A stretch of DNA of 64,000 nt from Hanleya hanleyi (GCA_036873755.1 JAVTVY010057082.1:186001-250000), one strand, 5' to 3'; counted from the stretch's first letter, positions 62,201 to 63,416 are shown. Numbers and translations: made by a program. Notes: generated by a model from the sequence alone, not told the origin.

Positions 62201-63416
62201 AAATAGATTAGTCAGGACAACTGAAATGATCTACACATGGAAACAGAAAAAAAAATTATGTTCACAATCAAGACAGAGAATTGTCAAAATTTATGAGCTT
62301 GCAGTTCAGTTGACCATTATCACCCAATCACATCTCTAAAACATAAAGGTATTCATGATTTACTTATAATCGAGATCATTAATATATCACAATCAATGAA
62401 GATGATCACACTGAAGGGAATTAATCATCATCACAGTCAAGGGAGACGCTCTAAACTCTCTGATTACACTAAAATGAGAGATAATCCAAATCAAACTAAA
62501 GGGAGATAATTACAATTTATGATCACAATAAGGGGAGGTAATAATTACCACAAACAATGATGGGAGATAATCCAACTTCAACATATGTTTCAATTATTTG
62601 AACGAGCACATTGTATTGCAATAACATTATGTGTTCATGTTCATTAAAGATTTCAATATAATCATACATGTGAACAGTGTGACTAACGTCACAGGACCTA
62701 CGAAGTAGGGTAGGCATAAGGACTCTGACGCGCACTGAACTCTTGAACCCACAGTTGATAACCTGCCTATATTAAGATGGGCACGGCCCAAGTCAGAATC
62801 ACCAGTGATTTTCATCAAAAATCACCAGAAATTTTCATCAAAAGTAGGTCAGCTCAGAACTTGCTGGTAACAGTCCTCTAATGCACCTTCATGCCAAAAA
62901 TCAAGGTTCTAATGTCAACGGTTCTCCTTATTTTGCTGACGAAAGGATTCGGATGGACTCACTCATTACCGGACAATTTGCAAATGGTAGCCTACTTCGT
63001 AGGAATATATATATTATCATGATAATCTTTTTGAAAAGGTCTTGATAGTTTTCTTCTTTGATGAGAGATAATAAACAATGATGGGAGATAATCCAACTTC
63101 AACATTTGTGTCAATAATTTGAACGGGAACATTGTATTGTAATAACATTATGTTTTGATGCTCATTAAAGATTTCAAGATAATCATATATATATGTTATC
63201 ATGAATCTTTTTCAAAAGGTCTCAATAGTTTTCTTCTTTCAGACCCACCATTTTTTCAGCTGCTGACTGACCGGTTGTTTCAGACTGGTGTTGGAGGAGA
63301 TTTTTAACTTCAGTCAGTTGGAGCACCTTTTCATCAGTCAGTTGTTTTTGCTGCTCAATCTGATGGATATGTTGTGAACTCTGACGTAGTAATTCCTTCA
63401 CATCTAGAAGCTCTTT
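7937..63416 (-). CDS. large coiled-coil protein gene, 33 visible coding exons, 5' end outside window
   Basis: The exons were assembled by hand from AG/GT splice signals and reading frame. In transcript order they are 63249-63416, 62069-62191, 61508-61714, 58510-58698, 56179-56238, 53117-53223, 51775-51938, 50640-50866, 46687-46836, 45966-46112, 43916-44062, 41778-41999, 40304-40450, 38631-38804, 38112-38191, 35486-35597, 35050-35205, 34312-34542, 31552-31692, 28810-28960, 27741-27906, 26762-26857, 25898-26021, 25333-25497, 24103-24306, 22536-22715, 16249-16343, 12592-12703, 12102-12217, 11248-11340, 10136-10250, 9045-9190 and 7937-8207. All junction phases agree and no stop interrupts about 1,661 codons. 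The product is rich in E, K, Q, L and R with heptad spacing. Breaks in the coil occur in exons 3, 12 and 14, and the C-terminus is Ser/Pro-rich. No catalytic domain is visible. Large centrosome, cilium or Golgi scaffolds look like this, but the family is unassigned. The start codon and promoter lie beyond 64000. Confidence 0.88.
8755..8957. repeat. dispersed ~205-bp repeat, copy A
   Basis: It aligns with 14755-14960. Both carry GCGAGGTCCCT, CACAG then CGGAA/CGAAAG, GGTTACA, ACTTCACGCCTT-type and AAGCGATG blocks in the same order. Intronic; no coding sign. Confidence 0.65.
8986..9024 (+). repeat. G-rich tract with quadruplex potential
   Basis: Repeated G runs (GGGGGTGGGTGGGG, then GGGGGGAGGGGGAGGG) give more than four closely spaced G-tracts. 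The transcript of the minus-strand gene carries the C-rich complement, starting about 20 bases after the exon 32 donor. Confidence 0.7.
9045..9190 (-). CDS. exon 32 of coiled-coil protein
   Basis: The frame reads IAELETELHTEKALH and then a Ser/Arg-rich end (RSQLRSSRHRTSS). The donor is AA|GTGAGC. The acceptor is a NAGNAG pair, GAGCAG: the CAG gives this start, and the upstream GAG would add one Gln (end 9193). Both keep phase 0. Confidence 0.88.
9194..10130 (-). other. intron 31, no exon seen
   Basis: AT-rich. It holds short repeated text about being 'GGCTGAGCCAATCA' (9413-9430, 10020-10055), suggesting an old inverted or duplicated element around 9360-10060. Nothing coding. Confidence 0.5.
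10136..10250 (-). CDS. exon 31 of coiled-coil protein
   Basis: Acceptor TTTTCCAG, donor CAT|GTAAGT. The frame reads NEMNRSMQELSQKMQ and onward with KDMKERESKN. Strongly polar, helix-forming. It joins exon 30 through a Trp codon (TG|G). Confidence 0.9.
10328..10682. mobile_element. ~350-bp TIR element, copy A
   Basis: The left end CTTCTCCATTCACACTTCGA and the right end reading TAGAAATGTGAATAGAAAAGT are inverted relatives. The whole aligns with 34712-35040 (shared ACATTTCAAAATT, GGGCTGATATATC, CTACAAACCAGA). A non-autonomous DNA element. Confidence 0.75.
11248..11340 (-). CDS. exon 30 of coiled-coil protein
   Basis: Acceptor TTCCATAG, donor TCCTG|GTTAGT. The frame reads NKEQEEELKRMRAFV then KKADEEGHIEGKMS. 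Dense in charged residues, as in a coiled coil. Confidence 0.9.
11911..12089. repeat. imperfect tandem repeat in intron 29
   Basis: Four degenerate units built on GGGATGACCATTAATTAAT, each followed by a spacer with GGTTATATGAATCA. It stops about 12 bases before the donor of exon 29. Confidence 0.75.
12102..12217 (-). CDS. exon 29 of coiled-coil protein
   Basis: Acceptor ATATCCACAG, donor CACCAG|GTAATT. The frame reads LQEEMLIMESQFRET and on to HHEEELQMKLST. Leucine spacing suggests continuous coil. Confidence 0.9.
12592..12703 (-). CDS. exon 28 of coiled-coil protein
   Basis: Acceptor TTCTCTCCAG, donor CTCAAA|GTATTC (non-consensus +4 to +6). The frame reads DIYESEKKRLVSQTQQ and LEQAREQVTLKNKEN. 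Confidence 0.88.
13300..13545. repeat. GGCATATGCC-rich stretch
   Basis: Several near copies of the palindrome GGCATATGCC, or of ATGCC with TGGCA, separated by about 80-100 bases. Frames on both strands here are by-products. A degenerate element of unknown type. Confidence 0.4.
13764..14220 (+). repeat. modular dispersed repeat ending in the CAGA microsatellite (copy A)
   Basis: Two or three degenerate ~200-bp modules with TGCAGAAA, AAAACATCA/CTCATAAATATGAC, ATATTTCATCTCAT and GATATGCACAT blocks. The same modules occur at 63508-64000. The repeat ends GTGGGCCAGACAGACAG, directly joined to the microsatellite. Confidence 0.6.
14221..14503. repeat. CAGA/CCAG/CAGG microsatellite
   Basis: About 280 bp of mixed CAGA, CCAGA and CAGG tetranucleotide units without interruption. 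Three plus-strand frames and one minus-strand frame stay open through it, which is a composition effect. Confidence 0.95.
14755..14960. repeat. dispersed ~205-bp repeat, copy B
   Basis: Aligns with 8755-8957 in the same orientation (see that copy). Intronic. Confidence 0.65.
15240..15420 (+). other. GC-richer island with CCAAT- and TATA-like motifs
   Basis: ATTGG (inverted CCAAT) occurs at 15275 and 15309, and TATTTATATCC near 15340. A hairpin follows at 15375-15416 (AGCCAGTGTA / TTACACTGGCT). The spacing resembles a small promoter, but no gene follows; it may be inside a repeat. Confidence 0.3.
15421..16240 (-). other. rest of intron 27, left part
   Basis: No exon seen. AT-rich with a short GAC/ACAGAC tail near 15700 and homopolymers. 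A 65-residue minus-strand open frame at 15396-15593 has no splice context matching the gene phase. Confidence 0.45.
16249..16343 (-). CDS. exon 27 of coiled-coil protein
   Basis: Acceptor TTATCTTGTAG, donor AGCAC|GTAGGT. The frame reads AELGKLRQLSEAQRQ and KKAALEFKQ. It sits alone between 3.5-kb and 6.2-kb introns and joins both neighbours in frame. Confidence 0.9.
16344..17605 (-). other. intron 26, right-hand gene side, no exon seen
   Basis: AT-rich with short local duplications (CATATGGCTAAA-CTATGGAAAAACTA near 16826-16890). Overlapping open frames at 17091-17430 lie on both strands and lack splice or coding support. Confidence 0.45.
17610..18855. repeat. degenerate tandem array AAGTTCCTGCAATGATTCCTCCATC, split by an insert
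   Basis: Many imperfect ~35-bp units carry ATAAAGTTCCTGCAATGA and CTCCATCA. The array is interrupted by about 17965-18395, which starts with a GAGTGAGCGAGTGAATATGA-type sequence, and then resumes. Confidence 0.7.
17967..18395 (+). mobile_element. insert with GAGTGAGTGAATA-type 5' end
   Basis: It interrupts the tandem array on both sides. It starts with the family text (GTGAATATGATTTAACGTCG, then TTTCAG) also found at 42175, 50346, 51071 and 60673. The remaining ~380 bp contains an open frame of 99 codons on the plus strand with no recognised domain. Probably a non-autonomous element. Confidence 0.5.
19190..19236. repeat. perfect 23-bp palindrome with 1-base spacer
   Basis: TTTATATCCAAAAAGTAACA.. 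at 19190-19212 is exactly mirrored at 19214-19236 around one A. It lies in the left arm of the composite. The right arm has only one half (near 22190-22210), so the palindrome arose after the arms formed. Confidence 0.9.
19656..19897. mobile_element. TIR MITE, AATCCTCTAATAATTCAATC family, copy A
   Basis: The left end AATCCTCTAATAATTCAATC is mirrored by the right end GATTGAATTATCATAGGATT. The interior has GGGGATGATCAAATTTA and ACAAAATGG. Other copies are at 27320-27568 and 41124-41657, with fragments at 52474-53092. Confidence 0.8.
20160..21136 (+). mobile_element. modular repeat GGGGCATAACTCC family, copy A
   Basis: It starts AAACCCCTCGGC and ends GGCCGAGGGGT, so the ends are short inverted copies. 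Four or five degenerate modules lie between, each with GGGGCATAACTCC, TAGGCTTCTAGAATACAA, AGCTGTACCAAACACGG and CAGATATAACTGG themes. The tail is GGACAGACGGATGGACATGG. Confidence 0.7.
21418..21900 (+). mobile_element. modular repeat GTCCCCCGA family, copy A (3' incomplete)
   Basis: It starts TTGAAGTCCCCCGACGTTG. Modules of about 140 bp follow with CACCTATAG, GTGAAAAACAATCC, AGCGAGATCTTGAGG, CCAAATTTGAAAAGAATC and TTTTCAAAAGTTATTG. The full-length relative is 59455-60180, and this copy lacks the CATCGGGGGAC end. Confidence 0.7.
22536..22715 (-). CDS. exon 26 of coiled-coil protein
   Basis: Acceptor TATTGCTTTCAG, donor TTACAG|GTAATT, phase 0 both ends. The frame reads ESLHEKLVQTQTLQ, RAEHELNTERDKYKTLE and AKQEQIDLLQ. 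Confidence 0.93.
22850..23010 (+). repeat. fragment of the GTCCCCCGA modular family
   Basis: One degenerate module (GCGAAATGCAATCCTAAGCG, CCAAATTTTAGAAGAA, TTCTCAAGTTATTGCTCGG) followed by a GGATGGATGGACAGATGG tail. Confidence 0.55.
23011..24095 (-). other. rest of intron 25
   Basis: No exon fits. Overlapping open frames on both strands at 23210-23708 lack splice context. A degenerate TTTGGCAAA/CAAATAG modular repeat runs through about 23520-24010 and ends in CCCCCCC-AATAGTGGGGG. Confidence 0.45.
24103..24306 (-). CDS. exon 25 of coiled-coil protein
   Basis: Acceptor CACCTTTCAAG, donor TGT|GTGAGT, phase 0. The frame reads AEFTLETTQANLETLHQ, then SSVQDLRSQVQRETTEKQ and ENDFEETKKKC. Confidence 0.93.
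24400..25290 (-). other. intron 24, repeat remnants
   Basis: Contains TGACCTTGACCTTTTATCT-like text near 24820 and further GTCACAGTGAC-type blocks to 25190, from the TGACCT dispersed family. No exon. Confidence 0.5.
25333..25497 (-). CDS. exon 24 of coiled-coil protein
   Basis: Acceptor GTCATTTACAG, donor CGAAG|GTAAAA, phase 0. The frame reads EKLNKLDTSHKTLEGE, EQIHELKQSMAEMK and FELKEKLTK. Confidence 0.93.
25898..26021 (-). CDS. exon 23 of coiled-coil protein
   Basis: Acceptor TTATGTTTCAG, donor CAAGAG|GTATGA. The frame reads QNREQETKLQKLESGEED and GSHRTEIMSLRQMNKDQE. Confidence 0.92.
26100..26340. repeat. ~130-bp direct duplication in intron 22
   Basis: Two copies carry TTCACAGATGCACA, CAGAAG and GGCAAGGTAGGTAACCTTG or GACAAGGTAGGTAACCTTG in the same order. 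They lie immediately 5' of the LINE tail and may be part of the same element. Confidence 0.6.
26324..26759 (+). mobile_element. 5'-truncated LINE (non-LTR retrotransposon) 3' end
   Basis: The plus-strand frame to 26551 ends with the ORF2 C-terminal signature of non-LTR retrotransposons (GVTLWNQLPLHFKK, then NVFKRQKETFIL). A ~200-bp AT-rich 3' UTR follows with AATAAAG and a short (TTA)n tail at 26745-26757. The tail ends at the donor of exon 22. Antisense to the host gene. Confidence 0.75.
26762..26857 (-). CDS. exon 22 of coiled-coil protein
   Basis: Acceptor GATTTGTCAG, donor ACCAG|GTATTT. The frame reads DEISDLNEKLSQKDVQ and FGRTLQELEDLT. The intronic part of the donor runs straight into the LINE (TTA)n tail. 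Confidence 0.9.
27320..27568. mobile_element. TIR MITE, CCTCTAATAATTCAATC family, copy B
   Basis: A diverged copy: TTCTTCAATAATTCAATTA at the left, GGGTGATCAAATTTATTA inside, and TATTATAGGATTTGCCGTA at the right. Confidence 0.7.
27741..27906 (-). CDS. exon 21 of coiled-coil protein
   Basis: Acceptor TCAATTTACAG, donor GCCAA|GTAATT. The frame reads FQELCRKLNDKEKALTE, then DNIQRDFNLERTTMENE and ERDLEYA. Both edges are split codons that join exons 20 and 22 correctly. Confidence 0.93.
28810..28960 (-). CDS. exon 20 of coiled-coil protein
   Basis: Acceptor ATGATTTTAG, donor ATACAG|GTCTGT. The frame reads DQIVEQNEERNKLRDE, KLELETQRGQLL and ENFEQIRKEKQNLYT. Confidence 0.93.
29050..29480 (+). repeat. 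fragment of the GGGGCATAACT modular family
   Basis: Three degenerate modules (AAAAGGGGCATAACT, GTAGACTACAGGTAG, AAATAAGTTTGCAAAATT, CAGTTCTGCAGATAATG) followed by a GGATGGACGGATGACATG tail. Confidence 0.65.
29686..29755. repeat. ~30-bp inverted repeat (hairpin)
   Basis: CAAATTTGAAGAATATTAAT..GATTGTC is mirrored by GACAATCTGATTAATTTTCT..AAATTT after a ~13-bp loop. It sits about 70 bp left of the DIRS-like element. Confidence 0.75.
29864..30050. repeat. left inverted terminal repeat of DIRS-like copy 2
   Basis: Pairs with 31296-31487. It contains CCCCTAGGAGAGAGTTGTCCG and runs inward to CCTCTTTCTC. Outside it, 29826-29863 is a unique extension found again, inverted, in the internal complementary region. 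Confidence 0.85.
30112..30205. repeat. internal complementary region of DIRS-like copy 2
   Basis: 30112-30166 is the exact reverse complement of the element's left end 29826-29880 (55 bp). It is followed directly by 30167-30205, which reverse-complements the right end (31460-31497). The junction GATGTTTGCT marks where the two ends meet, as expected of a DIRS circle-junction template. Confidence 0.85.
30530..31155 (-). pseudogene. broken gag-like gene of DIRS-like copy 2
   Basis: Homologous to 2694-3328. The first Cys pair (IPCRTCG) and the D-x-H motif are still seen, but the second Cys pair has changed and an early stop follows. The distal part (PQVISPIPIGSPHVSS, then PDLFVGANVG) is open in a different frame. 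Not functional. Confidence 0.6.
31296..31487. repeat. right inverted terminal repeat of DIRS-like copy 2
   Basis: An inverted copy of 29864-30050, and a direct copy of 3468-3665. It ends AGACTTAGGTAGCAAAC. Confidence 0.85.
31552..31692 (-). CDS. exon 19 of coiled-coil protein
   Basis: Acceptor CTCATGAACAG, donor CTCAAG|GTCTGT, phase 0. The frame reads VAEDKQTVVKLREDV, SQQLEFLKHEKTML and ESERKGADKLK. Confidence 0.92.
32237..33600 (+). mobile_element. modular repeat GGGGCATAACTCC family, copy B with ~339-bp tandem array
   Basis: It begins CAAAACCCCTCGGC and ends GGCCGAGGGGTAA. Inside, TTCAGGCATATAGGACAGAA recurs at 32341, 32681, 33019 and 33358, giving a period of 338-340 bp; each unit holds two diverged half-modules. 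The tail is GGACGGACGGATGTACGGAC. Minus-strand open frames here are by-products. Confidence 0.75.
33605..34190 (-). other. rest of intron 18
   Basis: No exon seen. A small direct repeat of AGCGAAA-GATAATT-type text lies at 33985-34070 (GTGAAATCTATGAAAGATAA, GTGAAAACAGCGAAAGATAA). Confidence 0.5.
34312..34542 (-). CDS. exon 18 of coiled-coil protein
   Basis: Acceptor CTTTTCATCCAG, donor TCTACA|GTAGGT, phase 0. The frame reads FDQSTESQKSTERELHQ, NKIVALEADLRHAN and NVTLEKRLETEKST. It is 231 bp, exactly eleven heptads. Confidence 0.92.
34712..35040. mobile_element. ~330-bp TIR element, copy B
   Basis: Aligns along its length with 10328-10682. The left end GCCAATTTCTCTGTTCAGAC mirrors the right end GTATGAATGGAGAAGTTTGC. 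Its right end is 8 bases from the splice donor of exon 17. Confidence 0.75.
35050..35205 (-). CDS. exon 17 of coiled-coil protein
   Basis: Acceptor TTGCTTTCCAG, donor AGAAAG|GTCTGT, phase 0. The frame reads MKEMTATMEVNQFLV, LQKDLYQLQNELEKEK and HKEVSDVLRK. Confidence 0.92.
35486..35597 (-). CDS. exon 16 of coiled-coil protein
   Basis: Acceptor ATTTTTGTAG, donor CAGAAA|GTAAGA. The frame reads HQGQELDYCRRKVDML and VSRQTAEIAQK. Its first base completes the Ser codon begun by exon 15. Confidence 0.92.
35600..36370 (-). other. intron 15, left part
   Basis: No exon or clear element seen; T-rich run near 35785-35805. Confidence 0.5.
36390..36725. repeat. CCATCATCATGGCACCTCCGCC-type simple repeat
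   Basis: About ten degenerate copies of CATCATCATGGCACC mixed with CTCCGCCA. Frames open on both strands are composition by-products. Confidence 0.75.
36836..38143 (-). repeat. 52-bp minisatellite made of exon 15's 3' end plus its splice donor
   Basis: About 25 units of 52 bp. Each unit (minus strand) consists of the last 32 exon nucleotides (GCAGAAATAGCCATGATTAG.. to AATGAG) and then GTATGGCTATCATTGTTAAG or GTATAGCTATC. The unit nearest the exon (38112-38143) is the real coding end. A few units near 37410-37500 are rearranged. Every unit repeats a usable-looking donor, but reading past the first donor meets TAA after 15 nt. Confidence 0.93.
38112..38191 (-). CDS. exon 15 of coiled-coil protein
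   Basis: Acceptor TATATTGTAG, donor ATGAG|GTATGG, 80 bp. The frame reads MEKELGAIRLLLEG and KDAEIAMIRDRM; AG plus T of exon 16 makes Ser. The last 32 bases are the founding unit of the neighbouring minisatellite. Confidence 0.92.
38393..38568. mobile_element. short TIR element, CAGTGAAACCTGT family
   Basis: It begins AGTGAAATCAGCGGTAAGCG and ends GATATTCACAGGTTTC. The interior has CAGATTATAGTGTCAGTT and TTCGGGTTACCCCGGTG. Confidence 0.7.
38631..38804 (-). CDS. exon 14 of coiled-coil protein
   Basis: Acceptor CCTATATTTCAG, donor CGACAG|GTGAGA, phase 0. The frame reads SCIEERDEFYREKQQ and LEENFHALITKF, then a non-coil linker (NFQLNYSNLGPEGRQ). Confidence 0.92.
38805..40300 (-). other. intron 13, no exon seen
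   Basis: AT-rich. Short inverted or repeated words around AACAGTAACG/TTACTGATAACA (38960-39030 and 39430-39530) hint at a decayed inverted-repeat element. No gene. Confidence 0.45.
40304..40450 (-). CDS. exon 13 of coiled-coil protein
   Basis: Acceptor CTTCTCTGTAG, donor CTACAG|GTATGA, phase 0, 147 bp (seven heptads). The frame reads QAHGSVESLTEEVADLR, AARQELIRERDTV and DKSDTEQNLQ. Confidence 0.93.
41124..41657. mobile_element. TIR MITE, GGTAATCCCTCTAATAATTC family, copy C, with nested insert
   Basis: The ends ACGGTAATCCCTCTAATAAT and ATTATTAGAGGGATTACCAT are inverted copies. The MITE is split by a SINE-like insert at 41267-41552. Without it, the MITE is about 240 bp, like copies A and B. 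Confidence 0.85.
41267..41552 (+). mobile_element. SINE-like insert with 12-bp target-site duplication, copy 1
   Basis: GATTTTAGAGGG flanks both sides (41255-41266 and 41553-41564). The element starts TTGGTTGGTTGCTTG, contains TTATTGGTCACACGGCGACG and ACCCTAACCCTAAC, and ends AAGCTGGAGGGC. A second copy is at 52613-52891. The variable-length duplication fits retroposition. Confidence 0.8.
41778..41999 (-). CDS. exon 12 of coiled-coil protein
   Basis: Acceptor TTCTATTTCAG, donor CTGTCT|GTAAGC, phase 0. The frame reads VKRLQVELSQERDRN and LEENLRQSQSENRQ, then a non-coil linker (SGETNVEPFIRKSSTTP), and coil again (RLRDLEKEREKIKTE). Confidence 0.93.
42175..42263 (+). repeat. GAGTGAGTGAATA-type repeat, copy
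   Basis: AGCGAGTGAATAGGATTTAA, CGTCGCTTTCAACA, TTTCAGTCATATCATGA, then AACCAACTAAGCACCAC. It matches 60673-60774 over its whole length and 17967, 50346 and 51071 over the first ~60 bp. Confidence 0.75.
42544..42917. repeat. 34-bp minisatellite, 11 units
   Basis: Unit GATGAAATTAGAGCCAATAC..CAGTCTAGGGCTTT. Later units drift to GAACC and CAGCC, and the last to GAGGAAATT. Intronic. Confidence 0.95.
43355..43527. mobile_element. short TIR element, CAGTGAAACCTGT family
   Basis: From TGTGAAACCTGTGTAAACTG to GTATTCACAGGTTTC; interior CCAGATTATAGTGTCAGTTT and TTGACAGGGTTCTG. Confidence 0.75.
43916..44062 (-). CDS. exon 11 of coiled-coil protein
   Basis: Acceptor GAAACTTTCAG, donor GCCACG|GTGAGT, phase 0, 147 bp. 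The frame reads IENLQHQLEHKQKML, SGQEQLTHFQG and VTQELRKNQAT. Confidence 0.93.
44372..44578. mobile_element. short TIR element, CAGTGAAACCTGT family, with internal duplication
   Basis: From CAGTGAAACCTGTGTAAACC to GATATTCACAGGTTTCA. The GATTATAGTGTC/TTTTGA block is present twice, making this copy ~35 bp longer. Confidence 0.75.
45039..45378. mobile_element. ~340-bp element with ~80-bp inverted arms
   Basis: GATTTGGTGTATTAAAGACT...GGATGTGTTGCGAGTTGTAT...ACTTTTGTCCAG at 45039-45120 is mirrored at 45296-45378 (CTGGACAAAAG, ACAATACAAGTCGCAACA, CTTATACCAAATC). The spacer holds CCAGCCGGCCAACCAGACAG. Confidence 0.8.
45966..46112 (-). CDS. exon 10 of coiled-coil protein
   Basis: Acceptor CTGTTGACAG, donor GCACAT|GTAAG, phase 0, 147 bp. 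The frame reads KAAMEFELQEKENELLK, YNGVEDELQETRQN and EQRSDLEAH. Confidence 0.93.
46120..46680 (-). other. intron 9, no exon seen
   Basis: AT-rich with no recognised element. A small inverted pair GACGAGCTGG / GACGAGCTGATG occurs near 46240 and 46360. Confidence 0.45.
46687..46836 (-). CDS. exon 9 of coiled-coil protein
   Basis: Acceptor TTTATCAAAG, donor AAAAAG|GTTTGT, phase 0. The frame reads VLNLQAEVKIWQQKY, EEKGHMEEQLEATN and RAQSIEGSEKK. Confidence 0.92.
46985..47255 (-). mobile_element. tRNA-derived SINE
   Basis: On the minus strand, ACCTAATGGTTCGAGTGTCG (A-box-like), GGCCTCATAAGTGATAGG and GGGTCCAATCCCCAACC (B-box-like) form a degenerate tRNA-like head at about 47170-47250. A ~170-bp unrelated body follows. 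The acceptor-stem pairing of a functional tRNA is not seen. Confidence 0.6.
47260..48960 (-). other. intron 8, left part, no exon seen
   Basis: AT-rich, with a poly-C run followed by CACACAC at 48567-48588. No gene, RNA or clear element. Confidence 0.5.
48970..49186. repeat. 84-bp tandem duplication followed by an inverted copy
   Basis: GCAGGTCGGGGAAATGTGCC starts at 48970 and 49054 (period 84). 49137-49186 is a 50-bp reverse complement of the start of each unit with one mismatch. The transcript could fold into a long hairpin. Confidence 0.88.
49190..50345 (-). other. intron 8, middle, decayed modular repeat
   Basis: Degenerate blocks (TTCTTGAAATATGGTG, GATGGATGGAGAGATGTACA, CCAGACAAACAGATG) recur between 49480 and 49980, resembling the modular families. 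No exon. Confidence 0.45.
50346..50560 (+). repeat. GAGTGAGTGAATA-type head plus CCTATTCC/ACACCCGG triplicate
   Basis: GAGGGAGTGAATATGATTAA..TTTCAGTCATATCATGACG is followed by three ~41-bp units of TCCTATTCCTTTTCACACCC / GGTACCCCACGG and the tail TTAGTCGCCTCTTACGGCAA. A compact non-autonomous element. Confidence 0.65.
50640..50866 (-). CDS. exon 8 of coiled-coil protein
   Basis: Acceptor CTTTCCACAG, donor AATCAG|GTGTGT. Begins with CC (Ala with G of exon 7). The frame reads QLESLSSEKQSMEIQ, LQTLKSQLLAREKSLDE and REEVEIANRRQTEQL. Confidence 0.93.
50930..51440. repeat. degenerate ~48-bp array GGGCATGGATGACCCCATC
   Basis: About nine diverged units with CATCAA then TTTATATAGGCATGGATG, split by a GAGGGAGTGAATAGGGTTTA repeat at 51071-51130 and a purine-rich stretch. 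Confidence 0.6.
51775..51938 (-). CDS. exon 7 of coiled-coil protein
   Basis: Acceptor GTGTTCTACAG, donor TACAAAG|GTATAC. The frame reads QVGELVKERHEALAK, LEDLMAALRAENAVLR and TDTMDSPEDVENYK. A classic long coil with a short acidic break. Confidence 0.93.
52474..53092. mobile_element. CCTCTAATAATTCAATC-type MITE fragments around a SINE-like insert
   Basis: AGGGGGATTGACTAATTAGATG at 52484 and GATTGAATTATTAGAGGGAT at 53070-53090 are ends of the MITE family, but the interior does not align fully, so this is probably two fragments or a rearranged copy. Confidence 0.5.
52613..52891 (+). mobile_element. SINE-like insert with 8-bp target-site duplication, copy 2
   Basis: TCTAGACT flanks both sides (52605-52612 and 52892-52899). 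The body matches 41267-41552 from TTGGTTGGTTG to GCTGGAGGGC, including AAACCCTAACCCTAAC. Confidence 0.8.
53117..53223 (-). CDS. exon 6 of coiled-coil protein
   Basis: Acceptor GTTATCCTCAG, donor AAACA|GTAAGT. The frame reads NLREMKSQYEEKVRQ, EEAEDILNERNTLE and STYK. Confidence 0.92.
53230..53980 (-). other. intron 5, left part, TGACCT-family remnants
   Basis: CCTCCACCTTTGACCTCTTG and CACCTTGACCTTTCATTC near 53447 and 53588 belong to the dispersed family. No exon. Confidence 0.5.
53991..54364. repeat. 45-bp minisatellite, about 8 units
   Basis: Unit CATGATTAATGGCGAGGGCT..TGGATATCACCAAACTGTAACCATG. The period is a multiple of three, so minus-strand frames of 155 and 144 codons stay open as pure repeats. 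There is no splice context to the gene. Confidence 0.95.
54640..55020. repeat. TGACCT-family dispersed repeat
   Basis: GAGTGACCTTGACCTCTGAC, CTTTTGACCTC at 54988-55015 and CGCTTGACCTTTTGAC at 54767, with related spacer text. This is the densest run of TGACCT hexamers in the window. Confidence 0.6.
55128..55928. repeat. 23-bp minisatellite, about 35 units
   Basis: Unit TACTCGATACACTGTCAGACGGA with variants TCAATAC, GATAGTC and GACGAATA. Some units are shortened (ACGAATATACACTGTCAGACGG). Plus-strand frames of up to 153 codons are by-products. Confidence 0.95.
56179..56238 (-). CDS. exon 5 of coiled-coil protein (60 bp)
   Basis: Donor TTGGAG|GTAAGA. The acceptor chosen is GACGGCCCACAG because it gives phase 0 at both ends and joins exon 4 and exon 6. 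The frame reads TENYSSSVNLFLSTAEYALE. The acceptor has a weak pyrimidine tract; a stronger-looking TTCTGTCTACAG 43 bases downstream would break the frame. Confidence 0.75.
56240..57130 (-). other. intron 4, right-to-middle part, no exon seen
   Basis: AT-rich; a G-run (GGGGGGGGGG) near 56981. No recognised element. Confidence 0.45.
57140..57560. repeat. three degenerate tandem modules
   Basis: ACATGGGAGAGATAG / ACATGGGACAGATAGG / ACATGGGAGATAAAGG, each followed by TGTCCAAAT or CTCCAAATC and AAATGTGACATTTGG. Two modules also have GGACAATTGTAATTCTGG. Confidence 0.65.
58115..58438. mobile_element. 324-bp element with ~40-bp inverted ends
   Basis: CCCAGCCAATCTATTGAGAA..TGTTTTGTC and a T-run at the left are mirrored by GACAAAATGTTCTCAATAGA..TTGGCTGGG after an A-run at the right. 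It is about 70 bp from the donor of exon 4. Confidence 0.8.
58510..58698 (-). CDS. exon 4 of coiled-coil protein
   Basis: Acceptor CATGTTGTAG, donor TTGAAG|GTGATT, phase 0, 189 bp (nine heptads). The frame reads MTSDIKEIMTHVQRD, SPGQEVDMVCELWRRNE and LLEWEQELFELKIKDG. This is the most distinctive stretch (two Trp, low repetitiveness), best for identifying the family. Confidence 0.93.
58760..59450 (-). other. intron 3, left part, no exon seen
   Basis: No convincing element until the modular repeat at 59455. Confidence 0.5.
59455..60180 (+). mobile_element. modular repeat GTCCCCCGA family, full-length copy
   Basis: It starts TTGAAGTCTCCCGACATTGG and ends GGGCATCGGGGGACAAAT, short inverted ends. 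There are four ~141-bp modules (GGTGGCACCACCTATAGG, GTGAAAAACAATCCCAAGCG, AGATCTTGAGGCGAGGTA, TTTTCAAAAGTTATTGTCCG). The first module is invaded by CAGCTGAAATATTGCTGAAC..ACGTTAAACC (59562-59605), an inverted GAGTGAGTGAATA-family piece. The tail is GTCGGACAGACCCC. Confidence 0.75.
60673..60774 (+). repeat. GAGTGAGTGAATA-type repeat, copy
   Basis: GGGAGTGAGTGAGTGAATAG, CGTCGCTTTCAACAA, TTTCAGTCATATCACGACG, AACCAACTAAGCACCACCCA. The best-preserved copy in the window. Confidence 0.8.
60780..61500 (-). other. intron 3 between repeat and exon 3
   Basis: No exon or clear element. AAAGGGGAAATGCAAACG near 61026 is a phrase also near 6230. Confidence 0.45.
61508..61714 (-). CDS. exon 3 of coiled-coil protein
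   Basis: Acceptor AAAATATTCAG, donor AAAATG|GTAAGT, phase 0. The frame reads ASEKELARQLQRAKDR and MNLRLALPLG, then a non-helical linker (SNIPGSSRKGSYDLPHS) with a possible basophilic kinase site, and TIRMESKM. Confidence 0.93.
62069..62191 (-). CDS. exon 2 of coiled-coil protein
   Basis: Acceptor TTATGTTGCAG, donor CTACTG|GTATGT, phase 0. The frame reads VKSLEKRLQVTEERFF and NLSEVEEKLLTENAK. Confidence 0.92.
62552..63192. repeat. ~120-bp direct duplication flanking a small TIR element
   Basis: 62552-62671 and 63073-63192 share CAATGATGGGAGATAATCCA, TTGAACG and ATTAAAGATTTCAA. A further piece (AAAAGGTCT..AGTTTTCTTCTTT) is present at 63030 and 63215. Confidence 0.75.
62697..63003. mobile_element. 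~307-bp element with palindromic 13-bp ends
   Basis: CCTACGAAGTAGG at 62697-62709 and its exact reverse complement CCTACTTCGTAGG at 62991-63003. Each end is itself a near-palindrome. The interior has TCACCAG and TTTTCATCAAAA duplicates and no coding capacity. Confidence 0.6.
63249..63416 (-). CDS. exon 1 (first visible) of coiled-coil protein
   Basis: Acceptor GTGCATTCACAG, donor AAAATG|GTGGGT, phase 0, 168 bp (eight heptads). The frame reads KELLDVKELLRQSSQ, QLTDEKVLQLTEVKN and SAAEKM. An acceptor rather than a start codon precedes it, so upstream exons lie beyond this exon and past the window edge. Confidence 0.92.
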